A stretch of DNA of 57,280 nucleotides, from assembly GCF_001038205.1 (NCBI RefSeq), contig NZ_JWIZ01000037.1, positions 1-57,280 of the forward strand. The letters run 5' to 3'. The notes under the pieces were generated by a model. That model had not been told where the DNA came from and ran no database searches. It saw only the letters and a list, made by a program, of their open reading frames with translations. Position 1 is the stretch's first letter. The number at the start of each line of letters is the position of its first letter. A program made the position numbers and the translations under genes. Below, piece after piece: positions 19,769 to 30,664 of the stretch. This stretch comes from Muribacter muris (GTDB taxonomy: Bacteria; Pseudomonadota; Gammaproteobacteria; Enterobacterales; Pasteurellaceae).

Positions 19769-20656
19769 TTAATTCAGATCAGCTAATAATGCCCAAAATG
19801 CTTGAATGATTGGCTCTTGCAACCTACGTTGTTGAACGCAGATACCTAATTCAAAGGCGTGAGCAGATAATGGCAGATTGAGATAGCTAATTTGGTTTTT
19901 CACAGGGCTGTGTTGTACCACTACATCGGGCAGCAATGCCACGCCACAGCCTAGAGCGACCATCGGTACGATCGCCTCGTGTCCTTCCACCATTGCATAA
20001 ATTTTGGGATGTTTGATTTTTTGCAATTTAAACCAGTGATCGATCCGCTTGCGGGCAGGGCCGTCCACAGGCAAAATAAAGGGAACATTCTGCCAATCAA
20101 TCGGTTGCTGCTGCAATAGCTGGCTTGCCGGACAGGCAATGCGAGGGGCTATCATTGACAGCGTAATATCGTCAATATAATGGAACGCGATATTAGGCGG
20201 CAGGTTTTCCGGTTTACCGGTGAGGGAGAGATCGGCGGTGAGAGATTGCACATTGTGTAGCGCTTTAGCGGGATCGCCCGTGCTTAACTGAATGTCAATC
20301 TTAGGGTAACGCTGGCGAAATTTGGATAAAATGTGCGGTAAGTGGCTATATGAGGCGGTAACGGAGCAGAATAATTTGAGCTCGCCCTCTAAGTCAGCCT
20401 GTTGTGCAGACAGTTTACGCTGAATTTGTTGCCAGCTTGCCCAAGTTTGCTGGGCGAAAGGCAAGAATTGCTGCCCTGCCTCAGTGAGTATCACTTGGCG
20501 ATTATCCCGCAGAAAAAGTGGCTGCCCGATTTCCTGCTCCATTCGTTGAATATGGCGGGAAAGTGCCGACGCACTTAAATGATTTTTTTCCGCCGTACGA
20601 ATAAAACTTTGAGTTTGGCTAATATCTAAAAAGAGCTTTAGGCTTTGGAGTTCCAT
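19769..20656 (-). CDS. ilvY: LysR-type regulator IlvY
   Basis: A 295-residue LysR regulator: N-terminal winged helix (SASALSRHIQRMEQEIGQPL) and an effector domain. It closely follows the IlvY pattern in FCSVTASYSHLPHIL, GHEAIVPMVALGCGVALLP and the C-terminal RRLQEPIIQAFW. IlvY activates ilvC in response to acetolactate-type inducers. Here ilvC is not divergent or adjacent; the gene lies downstream of two glycosyltransferases, with 14 bases between. Confidence 0.88.
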   Translation of the reverse strand: MELQSLKLFLDISQTQSFIRTAEKNHLSASALSRHIQRMEQEIGQPLFLRDNRQVILTEAGQQFLPFAQQTWASWQQIQRKLSAQQADLEGELKLFCSVTASYSHLPHILSKFRQRYPKIDIQLSTGDPAKALHNVQSLTADLSLTGKPENLPPNIAFHYIDDITLSMIAPRIACPASQLLQQQPIDWQNVPFILPVDGPARKRIDHWFKLQKIKHPKIYAMVEGHEAIVPMVALGCGVALLPDVVVQHSPVKNQISYLNLPLSAHAFELGICVQQRRLQEPIIQAFWALLADLN

Positions 20657-20670
20657 TAAATATGTGAAAA

Positions 20671-21852
20671 TTAGCGTTTAACAATTGTTTTAAAAAAGAG
20701 ATCGATTTTCCGGCTAATTACTTCGGTAGAAAAATCCTGACTTCTCAGTAATCCTTGTTGAGAATAATGATGCCAAAGCGTTTTATTTTCCAATAGTTCT
20801 ATCACGACATCACAAAATAAAGATTTATTATGCATAGGAATGAGCTTTCCATATTCACTATTACTGCCTAAAATCTCTTTAGGACCTGTTGGGCAGTCCA
20901 TTGCAACAACAGGGATACCGAGAGCCATACTTTCAATGAGTACCATACCTAGCCCCTCACTCTCTGATGTAAAGACAAATACATCTGCATTTTTCAAATA
21001 AGGATAAGGGTTGTCCATTTCTCCTAATAAGTAACAATCATTACTAAGATGATAATGTTGAATCGTACTTTCTAATTTATTTTTATAGTAGCCATCTCCG
21101 ATAATACATAGTTTATGCTGAATGCCTTTTTCTTCTTTTAATTTTGCATAAATTTCAATTAACTCTGAAAGCCCTTTTCCTTCAACTAAACGAGATATGA
21201 TAATTAAGTATTTATCATTATATTTACACTCGGTTTTTATTTGAGATTTTTGTGCTATCGTTTTTATATTTATGGGATTACTAATTGTAATGACTTTATT
21301 TTTTGGAAGATTAAAATATTTAATTAAATTGTTATTCATTTCTTCGCAGATAGCAATAATTTTATGATACTTAGGGAGTGATTTTTGGTATTTTTTTAGA
21401 CTCTTTTTATCTGTTGGGATTTGTGAGTGATTCCAGCGGATAATGGGAGTATTTATATTTTTAAAAGTGTTATTTGAGAGTAATTTGAGTAATGAACCGC
21501 TAAAATCAATAATCAGATCATAATTATTATGGTTAAGGATATTTAAACAGAAATTTTTGTATTTTCTATCAAGAATTATTCGATTATATTCATATCTTAA
21601 TTTAGATTTAAGGGAGTTTTTCTTATTTTCTCTAATATCTAAAAAGTATTTAGAGTCGGTATCAGATAAACAAAAGTATGTTTTTATACCTGATGGTAAT
21701 TCATTTTGGAAATGCTTTGGGAAAGCATCAACATTATAGGTTATAGCAAGCTCAATATCATAGCCTAATTGCCTAAAAATAGAGAGATAGGATAACAAGA
21801 CTTTCTCTATCCCTCCAATAACAAGCCATTGATTAAAAATAATTAACTTCAT
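20671..21852 (-). CDS. GT4-type glycosyltransferase
   Basis: A 393-residue GT-B fold glycosyltransferase. The N-terminus NQWLVIGGIEKVLLSYLSIF and the C-terminal donor-site motif SESEGLGMVLIESMALGIPV (E-x7-E) mark family GT4. Acceptor and sugar cannot be told; context with a GT25 gene suggests lipooligosaccharide. I chose ATG 21852; an upstream in-frame TTG (21861) adds three residues. The gene is clearly more AT-rich than its neighbours, which suggests transfer. Confidence 0.85.
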   Translation of the reverse strand: MKLIIFNQWLVIGGIEKVLLSYLSIFRQLGYDIELAITYNVDAFPKHFQNELPSGIKTYFCLSDTDSKYFLDIRENKKNSLKSKLRYEYNRIILDRKYKNFCLNILNHNNYDLIIDFSGSLLKLLSNNTFKNINTPIIRWNHSQIPTDKKSLKKYQKSLPKYHKIIAICEEMNNNLIKYFNLPKNKVITISNPINIKTIAQKSQIKTECKYNDKYLIIISRLVEGKGLSELIEIYAKLKEEKGIQHKLCIIGDGYYKNKLESTIQHYHLSNDCYLLGEMDNPYPYLKNADVFVFTSESEGLGMVLIESMALGIPVVAMDCPTGPKEILGSNSEYGKLIPMHNKSLFCDVVIELLENKTLWHHYSQQGLLRSQDFSTEVISRKIDLFFKTIVKR

Positions 21853-21857
21853 AAATA

Positions 21858-22622
21858 TCAAGAATGTTTAGCTAAATAGATCTGTTTGGATAATTTATCT
21901 TTTATATTGTAAAATTCTCTTTTTAATTTAATCATAAATGTTCTCTCTTTTCTGCCTTTATCAACTGGTATATTACTTTCAAGTTCAAAATTAGGTTGAA
22001 TACAAAATGGTTTAACGCCTAAATAGCTAAGTTTATTCTCCCAATACCTTTCCATTGTAATATCAACCTCATAAATCCATTCTGAAGTATAATTTAGTAA
22101 TCTTTGAGCTGCTTTGGGTGTAATATAATAAGCCGTTGTATTGCCCCACCCTTCATAGAATTGGTGAACGGAACAGTTTTCATTTATTTTGAGTATTTCT
22201 TTATGCTTTTGCAATTGTCTGGCTGGTGCGGGGCAGCTTAGCCAGAGAAATTCAAATTCGGTTTGAGATGAAATAAAGTTATACACTTCACGAAAGTTTG
22301 GTTTAATAATTGCATCATCTTCCAGTATAATAATAGGCTGGTTAAGCTCAATGCATTTTTCCCACAGTAGATAATGGCTTGCAAAGCAACCGAGTTGGGA
22401 AAGGTTCATATAATTACCTTTACGCTGAAAGCGTTTTTGAGCATTATATTTTTTGAATAAGTAAAAGCTAGGATCTTCTTTTCCGTTTATCGCAGGGAAA
22501 AATTGATAGTTAATGTTTATATGGTCTTTTTCAAGCTGAGAAAATTGCTGCTCAATAAAAGATTTACGTTCGATAGATTTTAATAAATTGATAACAAATA
22601 TAGGCGTATTATGTGAAGTCAT
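21858..22622 (-). CDS. GT25-type LOS glycosyltransferase
   Basis: A 254-residue family 25 glycosyltransferase (LgtB/Lic2A-like). It shows FVINLLKSIERK at the N-terminus, LSQLGCFASHYLLWEKCIE, the metal-binding-type acidic motif ILEDDAIIKP, and TAYYITPKAAQRLL. Such enzymes add galactose or similar to lipooligosaccharide. Start chosen at ATG 22622 because MTSHNTPIFVINL fits the family; an ATG 30 bases upstream reads into the rpmE terminator. AT-rich, like the next gene. Confidence 0.86.
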   Translation of the reverse strand: MTSHNTPIFVINLLKSIERKSFIEQQFSQLEKDHININYQFFPAINGKEDPSFYLFKKYNAQKRFQRKGNYMNLSQLGCFASHYLLWEKCIELNQPIIILEDDAIIKPNFREVYNFISSQTEFEFLWLSCPAPARQLQKHKEILKINENCSVHQFYEGWGNTTAYYITPKAAQRLLNYTSEWIYEVDITMERYWENKLSYLGVKPFCIQPNFELESNIPVDKGRKERTFMIKLKREFYNIKDKLSKQIYLAKHS

Positions 22623-22641
22623 ATAAATGCTCAGATAAATA

Positions 22642-22664
22642 AAACCCTGCAAACTGCAGGGTTT
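22642..22664 (-). terminator. Terminator after rpmE
   Basis: A perfect 10-bp stem AAACCCTGCA / TGCAGGGTTT with a 3-base loop, followed on the minus strand by TTTTATTTAT. It separates rpmE from the glycosyltransferase pair. Confidence 0.88.
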
Positions 22665-22682
22665 AAGTCATTATTTAATTTA

Positions 22683-22895
22683 TTATTTTGTGCTTGGAAT
22701 GCTGAAACGTTTGTTGAAACGCTCAACACGACCGCCGGTATCAACAACACGTTGTTTACCTGTATAGAATGGGTGGCAGTTACCGCACACATCAAGGTTT
22801 AAATCTTTACCGACTGTTGAACGGGTTTTAATCACATTACCGCAAGAACAGGTTGCTGTAATTTCTTTATATTCTGGGTGAATACCTTGTTTCAT
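22683..22895 (-). CDS. rpmE: 50S ribosomal protein L31
   Basis: A 70-residue L31 with the zinc-type cysteines retained: CSCGN near residue 16 and [12 protein letters not shown] near 37. Starts MKQGIHPEY at 22895; an ATG 15 bases upstream is less likely. Long gapless family match. Confidence 0.96.
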   Translation of the reverse strand: MKQGIHPEYKEITATCSCGNVIKTRSTVGKDLNLDVCGNCHPFYTGKQRVVDTGGRVERFNKRFSIPSTK

Positions 22896-23037
22896 TATAG
22901 AAAACCTCATTTAGAAGCCATATCGCCATCAGAGCATCTATTTTGTCTGACACCATATGTATTGATAAAATGCTAGGTGATCCTAGCGCCATAAAGGTTG
23001 CATATTCTAGGTTAAATTCAGGGGAAATTCAAGATCT
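22896..23037. other. Intergenic region rpmE/msrB
   Basis: 142 bases with no gene. It should contain the rpmE promoter on the minus strand; I do not see a near-consensus -35/-10 pair. A palindromic stretch CTAGGTGATCCTAG lies at about 22972-22985. Confidence 0.4.
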
Positions 23038-23433
23038 TTAACCGTCAATTTCTTCGCCGGTTTCGTCCCATTTGAAGTTTAACGCGACAGAGTTAAGACA
23101 AAAACGCAATCCGGTTGGCGGAGGGCCGTCTTGGAAAACGTGTCCCATATGAGCATCGCAGTTGCTACAGCGGATTTCAACCCTGTGTCGCCCAAGGCTA
23201 TAATCGTCTAAGTAACGGAGCGAACTTTCCGAAATGGTTTCGTAAAAACTTGGCCAGCCGCAACCGGCATCAAATTTGGTATCGGAGCGAAAGAGCGCAT
23301 TATGGCATCTGACACAACGGTATGTACCGATGCGATCTTCATTGAGGAATTTGCCGCTAAAGGGTTTTTCCGTACCGCTATTGAGGCAGATGTCAATCTG
23401 TTCCTCGGTGAGTTCGTTTATATCCTTAATCAT
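23038..23433 (-). CDS. msrB: Peptide-methionine (R)-S-oxide reductase
   Basis: Repairs oxidised methionine (R form) in proteins. The 131-residue protein has the structural zinc cysteines (CVRCHNALF and CSNCDAHMGHVF) and the catalytic cysteine in GLRFCLNSVAL. No signal peptide, so cytoplasmic. Divergent from gapA. Confidence 0.95.
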   Translation of the reverse strand: MIKDINELTEEQIDICLNSGTEKPFSGKFLNEDRIGTYRCVRCHNALFRSDTKFDAGCGWPSFYETISESSLRYLDDYSLGRHRVEIRCSNCDAHMGHVFQDGPPPTGLRFCLNSVALNFKWDETGEEIDG

Positions 23434-23512
23434 TTTAGTCCCGTTGGTTTGCAGAGTAATGATCGGGTATTCTATCCTTTTCTGACTGCTTCGGAGAAGG
23501 TTTTTTCAAAAA

Positions 23513-23528
23513 TTTGACATAGATCACA
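23513..23528 (+). promoter_or_regulatory. Candidate CRP site upstream of gapA
   Basis: TTTGACATAGATCACA keeps 13 of 16 positions of the CRP core TGTGATCTAGATCACA. Its centre lies about 84 bases before the start point predicted from the -10 element, a typical activating distance. Confidence 0.55.
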
Positions 23529-23531
23529 TAA

Positions 23532-24668
<1,137 letters not shown>

Positions 24669-24669
24669 G

Positions 24670-25772
24670 TGCGACAAGTGTCGTGCTTACTGGGGTTAAG
24701 TCCTTATATATCAAGGATTTAACTCAATTAAGAGAAAGCTATGTAATGTAGCTTTCTCTTGACTATTCAGATCTTCTCGGGAAGAGTTTGGGTAGCAGAC
24801 TAGAAAAGGAGCGTCGCTCAAGATCTAGTTCTAAGTTGGTAAGAATATCTCCAACTTTATGCGGTAATAAGGTATGGTCTTCACTTTTATGTACTTAATA
24901 TTTAGATAAATATTAAGAGGAGTAAGAAAGCAAGATCCGTTATCAAAAGATAGGACTACCGTTAGTCGCCTATTTATAGAGTGACTTGGGTCAAATCCAA
25001 AACGTCGTATCGTCCATAAAGAATGATTATTCAACCCTACTATAAATAAAGTCCGAAAGATACCGTAGCAATCTGAGACGGTTCGAGTATAAGAAAGTGG
25101 AATTTCTTCTATTTGGTTGCCACCTTTACACTTATCTTTATTTACTGTACTTCGGGATATTCTTTTATTAAGAAACACCCTCAGCAACTTGAAAGTAATA
25201 GTTGCCCGTGAATGGCTTGCGGAACAGCACGGCTACTTCTCGGTCTAAATTTACCCAAATCCCCTTTCATTGAAATAATCATTACTAACAAATGAGCTTT
25301 TGTTTGTTAAAGGTTAGTTATTTCCTATTAGAGGATTAAAAGTAAACAAAGTACCATTAAGCATTTGTTTAATGGATAAAGTAAGTTTTAAAGCAAACCA
25401 GCAAGGGCTTATTTATTGCTGTATTAGGTAACAACTTAGTTAAGTATGAGTAAGCTGTTATTACTATTGTTACAATTCGTTTCAACGTTGATATATGCAG
25501 TTGCGAAGAAATAAATGAGTGTAACCTGTTATATGACTAACAGTAACCTAGGGATAGTGCATAATTGGCAACGATTTTGTGCGGAGCTTCCTGACAATGT
25601 ACCCCCGATAAGGTTATTAATACTGTGAAGTATTAATAAGAGACTCGAAACGACCATTGGGTTGAGGGACTAGGTTGGATAGAAAGATAAACGTAAGTGA
25701 ATAGTCGTAATTCTCGTTATGTAGAACAAGCCTACGGTCGCTATCGGCTTGAACCAAAAGGTATGCAGTGGG
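24670..25772 (+). other. Unusually long 5' part of intron domain I
   Basis: About 1.1 kb of intron before the EBS1 hairpin, with no convincing gene on either strand. It is full of hairpins: GTTAAGTCCTT/AAGGATTTAAC (24697-24724), AGAGAAAGCTA/TAGCTTTCTCT (24731-24759), and TTAATATT/AATATTAA near 24896-24918. Most group II introns have EBS1 within a few hundred bases of the 5' end, so domain I is expanded here or holds a nested insertion. Confidence 0.6.
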
Positions 25773-25798
25773 TTATCTCATTTTAGCCTTGGGATACG
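25773..25798 (+). other. EBS1 hairpin of the group II intron
   Basis: The stem TATCTCA / TGGGATA (with G-T pairs) displays a loop containing TTAGCCTT, complementary over 8 bases to the exon sequence AAGGCTAA at 24661-24668. A candidate EBS2, TGTAG (25720-25724), could pair with CTACA (24656-24660), directly upstream in the exon. Confidence 0.8.
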
Positions 25799-26249
25799 TC
25801 ATCATAAACACTGTCGGGAAAAAGACTATATCTTCCCTATCCATGTAGTAATAATGGAACTTGGTAAGCCTATATCTCCGCCTGAAAAATGGCAGGCAAC
25901 GCGTAAGCAATGCTGTCGGTGGTGTAGGTAAAAGAAGTTAGAGAAAGCGAAGGTTGTACTGTAATGGTGCAAATAGGGTATGAAATATGACCTAACCCGA
26001 AAGGGTGCAGACTTCTAACCGGTCTTTCATCGCAAGATGTCTGACAAATTCCTTTAAAGTTTGACGGGATAAAAGCGAGCGTTGGCTTGCAGATTGAAAA
26101 CCAATCAAATAAAACCAACGCACGCACTCTTTATCCTTAGTGATTCAAGAGTGTAAGTTTATTGGTAATCATAGCAGCTCTTGAAGTGTCCAAACAGAAA
26201 GAGGAACTATTAATTTACCAAGAAAACTTATCTCTCAACGGAGGTAAGT

Positions 26250-27977
26250 ATGAAAGAGCAAACTCATCATACTAAGAAATTAGTAAGCAGTCTAGCTCCA
26301 GCGACCTCACATATATCGCAATGGCATTATATCAATTGGTATAAAGCAAACCGATATGTGAAAGGAATGCAGGTGCGGATTGCGAAGGCAACACAGGAAA
26401 GCAATTGGCGTAAGGTTAAAAACTTACAACGAATGCTTACCCACTCGTTTTATGCAAAAGCATTAGCAGTACGACGGGTGACGGAAAATACAGGCAAACG
26501 AACCGCTGGTATTGATAAACGGATTTGGGATACACCTGAATCCAAATGGATTGCTATACAAGATCTATCAAGTAAAGGGTATCAACCTAAACCATTAAGA
26601 CGGGTTTTCATTCCAAAGTCAAATGGGAAGAAACGTCCATTAGGCATACCCACGATGAAAGATAGAGCAATGCAAATGTTGTATTTACTAGCATTGCAAC
26701 CCATAGCAGAAACAACAGCAGACAATAATTCGTATGGATTTAGATTAAACCGTTCAACGGCAGATGCTATATCACATATACATAGTATATTTTCAACAAA
26801 AGGAAACCAATCTCGTCAAATGGCAGAATGGGTACTGGATGCAGATATACATGGTTGTTTTGATTTTATTAACCACGACTGGCTACTCAAGCATATTCCA
26901 ATGAATAAGCGAATACTCAAGAAATGGTTAAAATCAGGTGTTGTTGAGTTCGGTCAACTAAAACCAACAACGGAGGGGACACCGCAAGGTGGTATTATCT
27001 CTCCAACGTTGGCAAATATGGCGTTAGATGGGTTAGAAAAAGAGCTAATCAAGCACTTTGGTGCAAAGAATAGTCTTAAAATAGCAAAACATCGGACCTA
27101 CCTCGTTAGGTATGCAGATGACTTTATTATTTCAGGTATATCAAAAGAATTACTGGAAGAACAAGTTATCCCTATGGTGAAAAACTTTCTTGCAGAAAGA
27201 GGACTTTCCTTATCGGAAAGTAAAACCAAGGTAGTGCATATCGAACACGGATTTGACTTTTTAGGTTGGACTGTTAAACGTTTTGATAAAAAATTGATTA
27301 TTAAACCAAGTAAGAAAAATGCAAAAGCATTTTATGACAAGGTAAAACAATCAATTTCAAAAATGAAAATGGCGAAACAAGATGACCTAATAAAAGTATT
27401 AAATCCAATGATAAGAGGTTGGACAAACTATCATAAACACGTTGTGGCTAAAGTGATATTTAACCGAATGGATAGTTTAATTTGGAAAGCCTTATGGCGT
27501 TGGTGCAGACGAAGACATCCAAACAAAGGAAAAATTTGGATTAAAGAGAAATACTTTTATTCAAATGTAACTCGGAATTGGATGTTCGGCACAGTCACCA
27601 ACAGCAACAAAGGTGAACAAATCCCAATAGATTTACTCTATTGTGGGTATGTGAAAATTAAGCGACACAGAAAGATAAAATCACAATACAAACCATTTCT
27701 ACCAGAATGGGAAATGTATGGAGAAAACCTTGCTCAAGCCAGAATGTATGATGAACAATCACACAGACAGCAATGGCAAGCTCTTTACAAAGATCAGAAA
27801 GGAAAATGTGCATTGTGTAATACGCCAATAACGAAAGAAAGCGGCTGGCACGATCATCATATAATTTACAAAATGTATGGTGGAACGGATTCACTAAATA
27901 ACAGATGTTTAGTACATCCTGAGTGTCACCAACAAATTCATCGCCTGAATTTGAACGTTGTGAAATCGACTGCGTAG
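26250..27977 (+). CDS. ltrA: Group II intron reverse transcriptase/maturase/HNH endonuclease
   Basis: A 575-residue intron-encoded protein that helps splicing and carries out retrohoming. Visible parts: reverse transcriptase blocks with [20 protein letters not shown], the [20 protein letters not shown] block and the catalytic YADD (about 288-291). A maturase/X domain follows ([12 protein letters not shown], about 385-396), then a C-terminal HNH nuclease (C520-x2-[20 protein letters not shown] near 560). All motifs look intact. A strong GGAGG ribosome site precedes ATG 26250. Sits in domain IV, as usual. Confidence 0.95.
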   Translation: MKEQTHHTKKLVSSLAPATSHISQWHYINWYKANRYVKGMQVRIAKATQESNWRKVKNLQRMLTHSFYAKALAVRRVTENTGKRTAGIDKRIWDTPESKWIAIQDLSSKGYQPKPLRRVFIPKSNGKKRPLGIPTMKDRAMQMLYLLALQPIAETTADNNSYGFRLNRSTADAISHIHSIFSTKGNQSRQMAEWVLDADIHGCFDFINHDWLLKHIPMNKRILKKWLKSGVVEFGQLKPTTEGTPQGGIISPTLANMALDGLEKELIKHFGAKNSLKIAKHRTYLVRYADDFIISGISKELLEEQVIPMVKNFLAERGLSLSESKTKVVHIEHGFDFLGWTVKRFDKKLIIKPSKKNAKAFYDKVKQSISKMKMAKQDDLIKVLNPMIRGWTNYHKHVVAKVIFNRMDSLIWKALWRWCRRRHPNKGKIWIKEKYFYSNVTRNWMFGTVTNSNKGEQIPIDLLYCGYVKIKRHRKIKSQYKPFLPEWEMYGENLAQARMYDEQSHRQQWQALYKDQKGKCALCNTPITKESGWHDHHIIYKMYGGTDSLNNRCLVHPECHQQIHRLNLNVVKSTA

Positions 27978-27995
27978 CAGTTAATAGAAAGGCTT

Positions 27996-28070
27996 GAGCT
28001 GTATGCAGAGAAATTTGCTTGTACAGTTCTTAGGGGGCTAAGTTGTAGTAATACAACTTGGCTACCCGAT
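27996..28070 (+). ncRNA. Domains V and VI of the group II intron
   Basis: Domain V (27996-28029) begins GAGCTGTATG and ends GTACAGTTC, forming the 34-nt catalytic hairpin with the AGC-type triad at its base and a GAAA tetraloop. Domain VI has the stem AAGTTGTA / TACAACTT and an unpaired A at 28064, seven bases from the 3' splice site, as expected for lariat formation. Confidence 0.9.
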
Positions 28071-28083
28071 TCTAACCTAACGC

Positions 28084-28112
28084 AAAAAACGCACCTGAGG
28101 GTGCGTTTTTTT
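28084..28112 (+). terminator. Terminator of gapA, displaced by the intron
   Basis: A 12-bp stem AAAAAACGCACC / GGTGCGTTTTTT with a short loop and a long T run. It starts 13 bases after the intron end. Before insertion it would have started 13 bases after the gapA stop. Confidence 0.92.
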
Positions 28113-28287
28113 ATGGGTAAGCGTTGGATTGGTCAAGTAGAACTTGCTGATACGAGCAAGTATTGAGCTTAGCTTAGGGACAGCTTGCTGACGCTCCGTC
28201 CTAATGTTTTAGGCAGATCACCTTTCCCTAGCTAACATTAAAATAGCCTTATTTGATAAAAAATCGCCGTATCCGACCGCGTGCTAT

Positions 28288-29379
28288 CTAAGCTGAAGGC
28301 ATATCGTCTGTTGCGTGCGGATTTTTGGTGATAAACATCGCATCGCCATAGCTAAAAAAGCGATAGTGATGATCGACCGCGTGCCGATAGGCTTGCATAC
28401 AATGGCGATAGCCGGCGAACGCAGACACCAACATAATCAGCGTAGATTCGGGCAAATGGAAATTGGTAATCAGCGCATCAACCACCCGAAAGGTTTTGCC
28501 CGGATATAAGAAGATGCTCGTATCCGAGTAGAACGGTGCAATGAGCTTTCCTTGCTTTTCCGCCTGCTGTGCCGCACTCTCAATCGAGCGGACAGAGGTT
28601 GTCCCGACACAAATCACCCGTTTACCGGCGGCTTTGGTTGTCAAGATTTGATCGACCACCGCTTGCGATACTTCGGCATATTCTGCGTGCATTTTGTGAT
28701 CTTCAATGGTTTCGACCCGAACCGGCTGGAACGTGCCTGCACCAACGTGTAGGGTAACAAAGGCGGTCTTAATGCCTTTTGCGTTTAGTTGTGCCAATAA
28801 CTCGGTGTCGAAATGTAAGCCGGCGGTTGGAGCGGCAACAGCACCGGGAATTTGATTATAGACGGTTTGGTAGCGCTCTTGATCGGCTTCTTCATCGGGG
28901 CGGTCAATATAAGGCGGCAACGGCATATGACCGGCTTGCTGAAGTTGGTCGATCAACGGCATTTCGCCTTCAAATTTCAGCTCAAAGAGCGCATCGTGGC
29001 GGGCAAGCATCACTGCTTTTAAGCCGTTGCCTTCGCCCAATTTATCTTCGCCTAAGATGATTTCAGCATCAACTTTGGGTGATTTTGACGAACGGATATG
29101 CGCTAAACAACGGTTGTCGTCCAATATCCGTTCAACCAACACCTCAAGTTTACCGCCACTGGTTTTTCGCCCGTATAGGCGGGCGGGAATTACCCGTGTG
29201 TTATTAAAAATCAACAGATCGCCAGCGTTTAAATGTGAAAGCAGATCAGGGAATTGCTGATCGTGAAATTCCCCCGTTTCGCCATTGAGATAAAGTAATC
29301 GGCTGGCTGTACGTTCAGGGGTGGGATAACGGGCAATGCGCTCATCGGGTAAATCAAAATGAAAGTCTGCTACACGCAC
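28288..29379 (-). CDS. queA: S-adenosylmethionine:tRNA ribosyltransferase-isomerase
   Basis: Makes epoxyqueuosine in tRNA from preQ1 and the ribosyl part of SAM. The 363-residue protein begins [19 protein letters not shown] and has the conserved [14 protein letters not shown] and [20 protein letters not shown] blocks. Slightly longer than E. coli QueA at the C-terminus. The 175 bases to its left (28113-28287), after the gapA terminator, hold no gene that I recognise. Confidence 0.96.
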   Translation of the reverse strand: MRVADFHFDLPDERIARYPTPERTASRLLYLNGETGEFHDQQFPDLLSHLNAGDLLIFNNTRVIPARLYGRKTSGGKLEVLVERILDDNRCLAHIRSSKSPKVDAEIILGEDKLGEGNGLKAVMLARHDALFELKFEGEMPLIDQLQQAGHMPLPPYIDRPDEEADQERYQTVYNQIPGAVAAPTAGLHFDTELLAQLNAKGIKTAFVTLHVGAGTFQPVRVETIEDHKMHAEYAEVSQAVVDQILTTKAAGKRVICVGTTSVRSIESAAQQAEKQGKLIAPFYSDTSIFLYPGKTFRVVDALITNFHLPESTLIMLVSAFAGYRHCMQAYRHAVDHHYRFFSYGDAMFITKNPHATDDMPSA

Positions 29380-29448
29380 AAAAATTCCTTATTCTCTAAA
29401 AAGTTAGCAAATTTATCGGCAAATCCGACCGCTTGCAAGTGGAAAACA

Positions 29449-30213
29449 TCAGGGACGTGGTCGGCTTCTGTCCCACAAATCCACATATTTGACGAAAGTA
29501 GAATGCGCAGAAAGCACCGCGAGTAAAAAGCCCTGTTTGCCGTCTAAAAAACCGGCTTTGAGCAGGTACATTTTGACAAAGCAACCAAGTGCGTGGCTCA
29601 CCCCTTGCCAAAGTGTTGCCGTTTTTCCGGCATTGGCTCGTTGCTCTGCCCACGCTTTTGCATAGCCGGCGGATTTGACCAAATAGTGATGAATATTTTT
29701 ATAGGTGAAATGGTGCAGATCGCCGTGTAAGGTTTTCACATTACTGTTGGACGGATAATGCACTTTTTCGTGCACCAATTCATCGCCATAACGGGCGTAA
29801 TCGGTACGGTAAAGGCGCACTACATAGTCGGGATACCAACCAGAATGGCGGATTTGCCGCCCAAAGACTTCACTTAAACGGGCAAGACGATAAACCGTGT
29901 TCGGCTCGTCATTTTTAACCGCTCGTTGAATGGCGTGTGCCAGTTCGGGCGTAACCCGCTCATCAGCGTCCAGCCATAACACGTAGTCGGACGACACATA
30001 TTGCTGCGCGAGTTGGCGTTGTTTGCCAAAGCCTTGCCAATCGGTATGGGTAAACCATTTTGCGCCGTAGCGTTCGGCAATTTTCTGCGTATCATCTTGG
30101 CTGCCGCTGTCTAAAATCACGATTTCGTCCACCCAATCTTTGACGCTTTCTAAACATTGAGCGAGATCTTGGGCTTCGTTTTTAACGATCATTGCAACGC
30201 TGAGTGTCGGCAT
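29449..30213 (-). CDS. lgtF: LgtF/WaaE-type LPS core glucosyltransferase (GT2)
   Basis: A 254-residue GT2 enzyme with [20 protein letters not shown] at the N-terminus, the nucleotide-sugar DSGSQDDT motif and the WLDADERV metal-binding motif, then HEKVHYPS and [10 protein letters not shown]. It matches the WaaE/LgtF family that adds beta-1,4-glucose to heptose I of the LPS inner core. Start at ATG 30213 behind AAAGGAAC; a start 15 bases upstream is less likely. Uptake core GACCGCTTGC lies just downstream (about 29427-29436). Confidence 0.86.
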   Translation of the reverse strand: MPTLSVAMIVKNEAQDLAQCLESVKDWVDEIVILDSGSQDDTQKIAERYGAKWFTHTDWQGFGKQRQLAQQYVSSDYVLWLDADERVTPELAHAIQRAVKNDEPNTVYRLARLSEVFGRQIRHSGWYPDYVVRLYRTDYARYGDELVHEKVHYPSNSNVKTLHGDLHHFTYKNIHHYLVKSAGYAKAWAEQRANAGKTATLWQGVSHALGCFVKMYLLKAGFLDGKQGFLLAVLSAHSTFVKYVDLWDRSRPRP

Positions 30214-30324
30214 AATTGTTCCTTTCACAAAAAAATGGTCGCCATTTTAGCACAATTCTTCCTTTAAAAATCGGCGTGTTTATGCTATTTTGGCAACCGT
30301 TTTTTATTTTGAAAGGCAAGATCA

Positions 30325-30639
30325 ATGTCCATTACATTAACTACAAAACAGAAACAATATTTGAAAGGATTGGCACACCATTTAAGTCCGGTCGTGATGC
30401 TGGGTGGTAACGGTTTAACGGAAGGTGTGCTGGCAGAAATTGACAATGCCCTCGATCACCACGAATTGATTAAAGTGAAAATTGCCGGTGCGGATCGGGA
30501 GATGAAACAGTTGATTATTGATGCGATTGTGCGGGAAACCAAAGCAACGGCGGTGCAAACGATCGGGCATATTTTGGTGCTTTACCGCCAAAGCGAAGAG
30601 AAGAAAATCAGCCTACCGAAAGCGACAAAATCCGTTTAA
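30325..30639 (+). CDS. yhbY: CRM-domain RNA-binding protein YhbY
   Basis: A 104-residue single CRM-domain protein (KQYLKGLAHHLSPVVMLGGN, then LIKVKIAG). YhbY associates with pre-50S ribosomal particles. GAAAGG precedes the ATG. Divergent from lgtF. Confidence 0.93.
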   Translation: MSITLTTKQKQYLKGLAHHLSPVVMLGGNGLTEGVLAEIDNALDHHELIKVKIAGADREMKQLIIDAIVRETKATAVQTIGHILVLYRQSEEKKISLPKATKSV

Positions 30640-30664
30640 GGTTGCAAAAAATTGAGTTAAACAG

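Larger units (their letters stand above)
24669..28070 (+). mobile_element. Complete group II intron inserted after the gapA stop codon
   Basis: The element starts with GTGCG (24669), the group II 5' consensus, and ends ...CTACCCGAT (28070). The 34-nt domain V is at 27996-28029 and domain VI at 28032-28067, with a bulged branch-point A at 28064. The 8 bases before the intron (AAGGCTAA, which include the gapA stop) are exactly complementary to TTAGCCTT (25783-25790), in a hairpin loop of domain I: an ideal IBS1/EBS1 pair. The encoded protein has RT, maturase and HNH domains. Domain V/VI style suggests a chloroplast-like (IIB) intron. Removing it joins gapA TAA to TCTAACC and then the terminator. 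Confidence 0.93.

Noticed and set aside
24831-25187. A 118-codon minus-strand frame in the 5' part of the intron
   Set aside because: It lies antisense to structured intron RNA, resembles no family, and has no ribosome site.
25580-25584. Second GTGCG motif considered as the true intron 5' end
   Set aside because: The bases before it (ACGATTTT) do not pair with the EBS1 loop, whereas those before 24669 pair over 8 bases. Kept only as part of the long-domain finding.
28113-28287. Region between the gapA terminator and queA considered as an IS remnant
   Set aside because: Only a weak inverted repeat (TAGG-AC/GTCCTA) is seen; no terminal repeats or transposase pieces.
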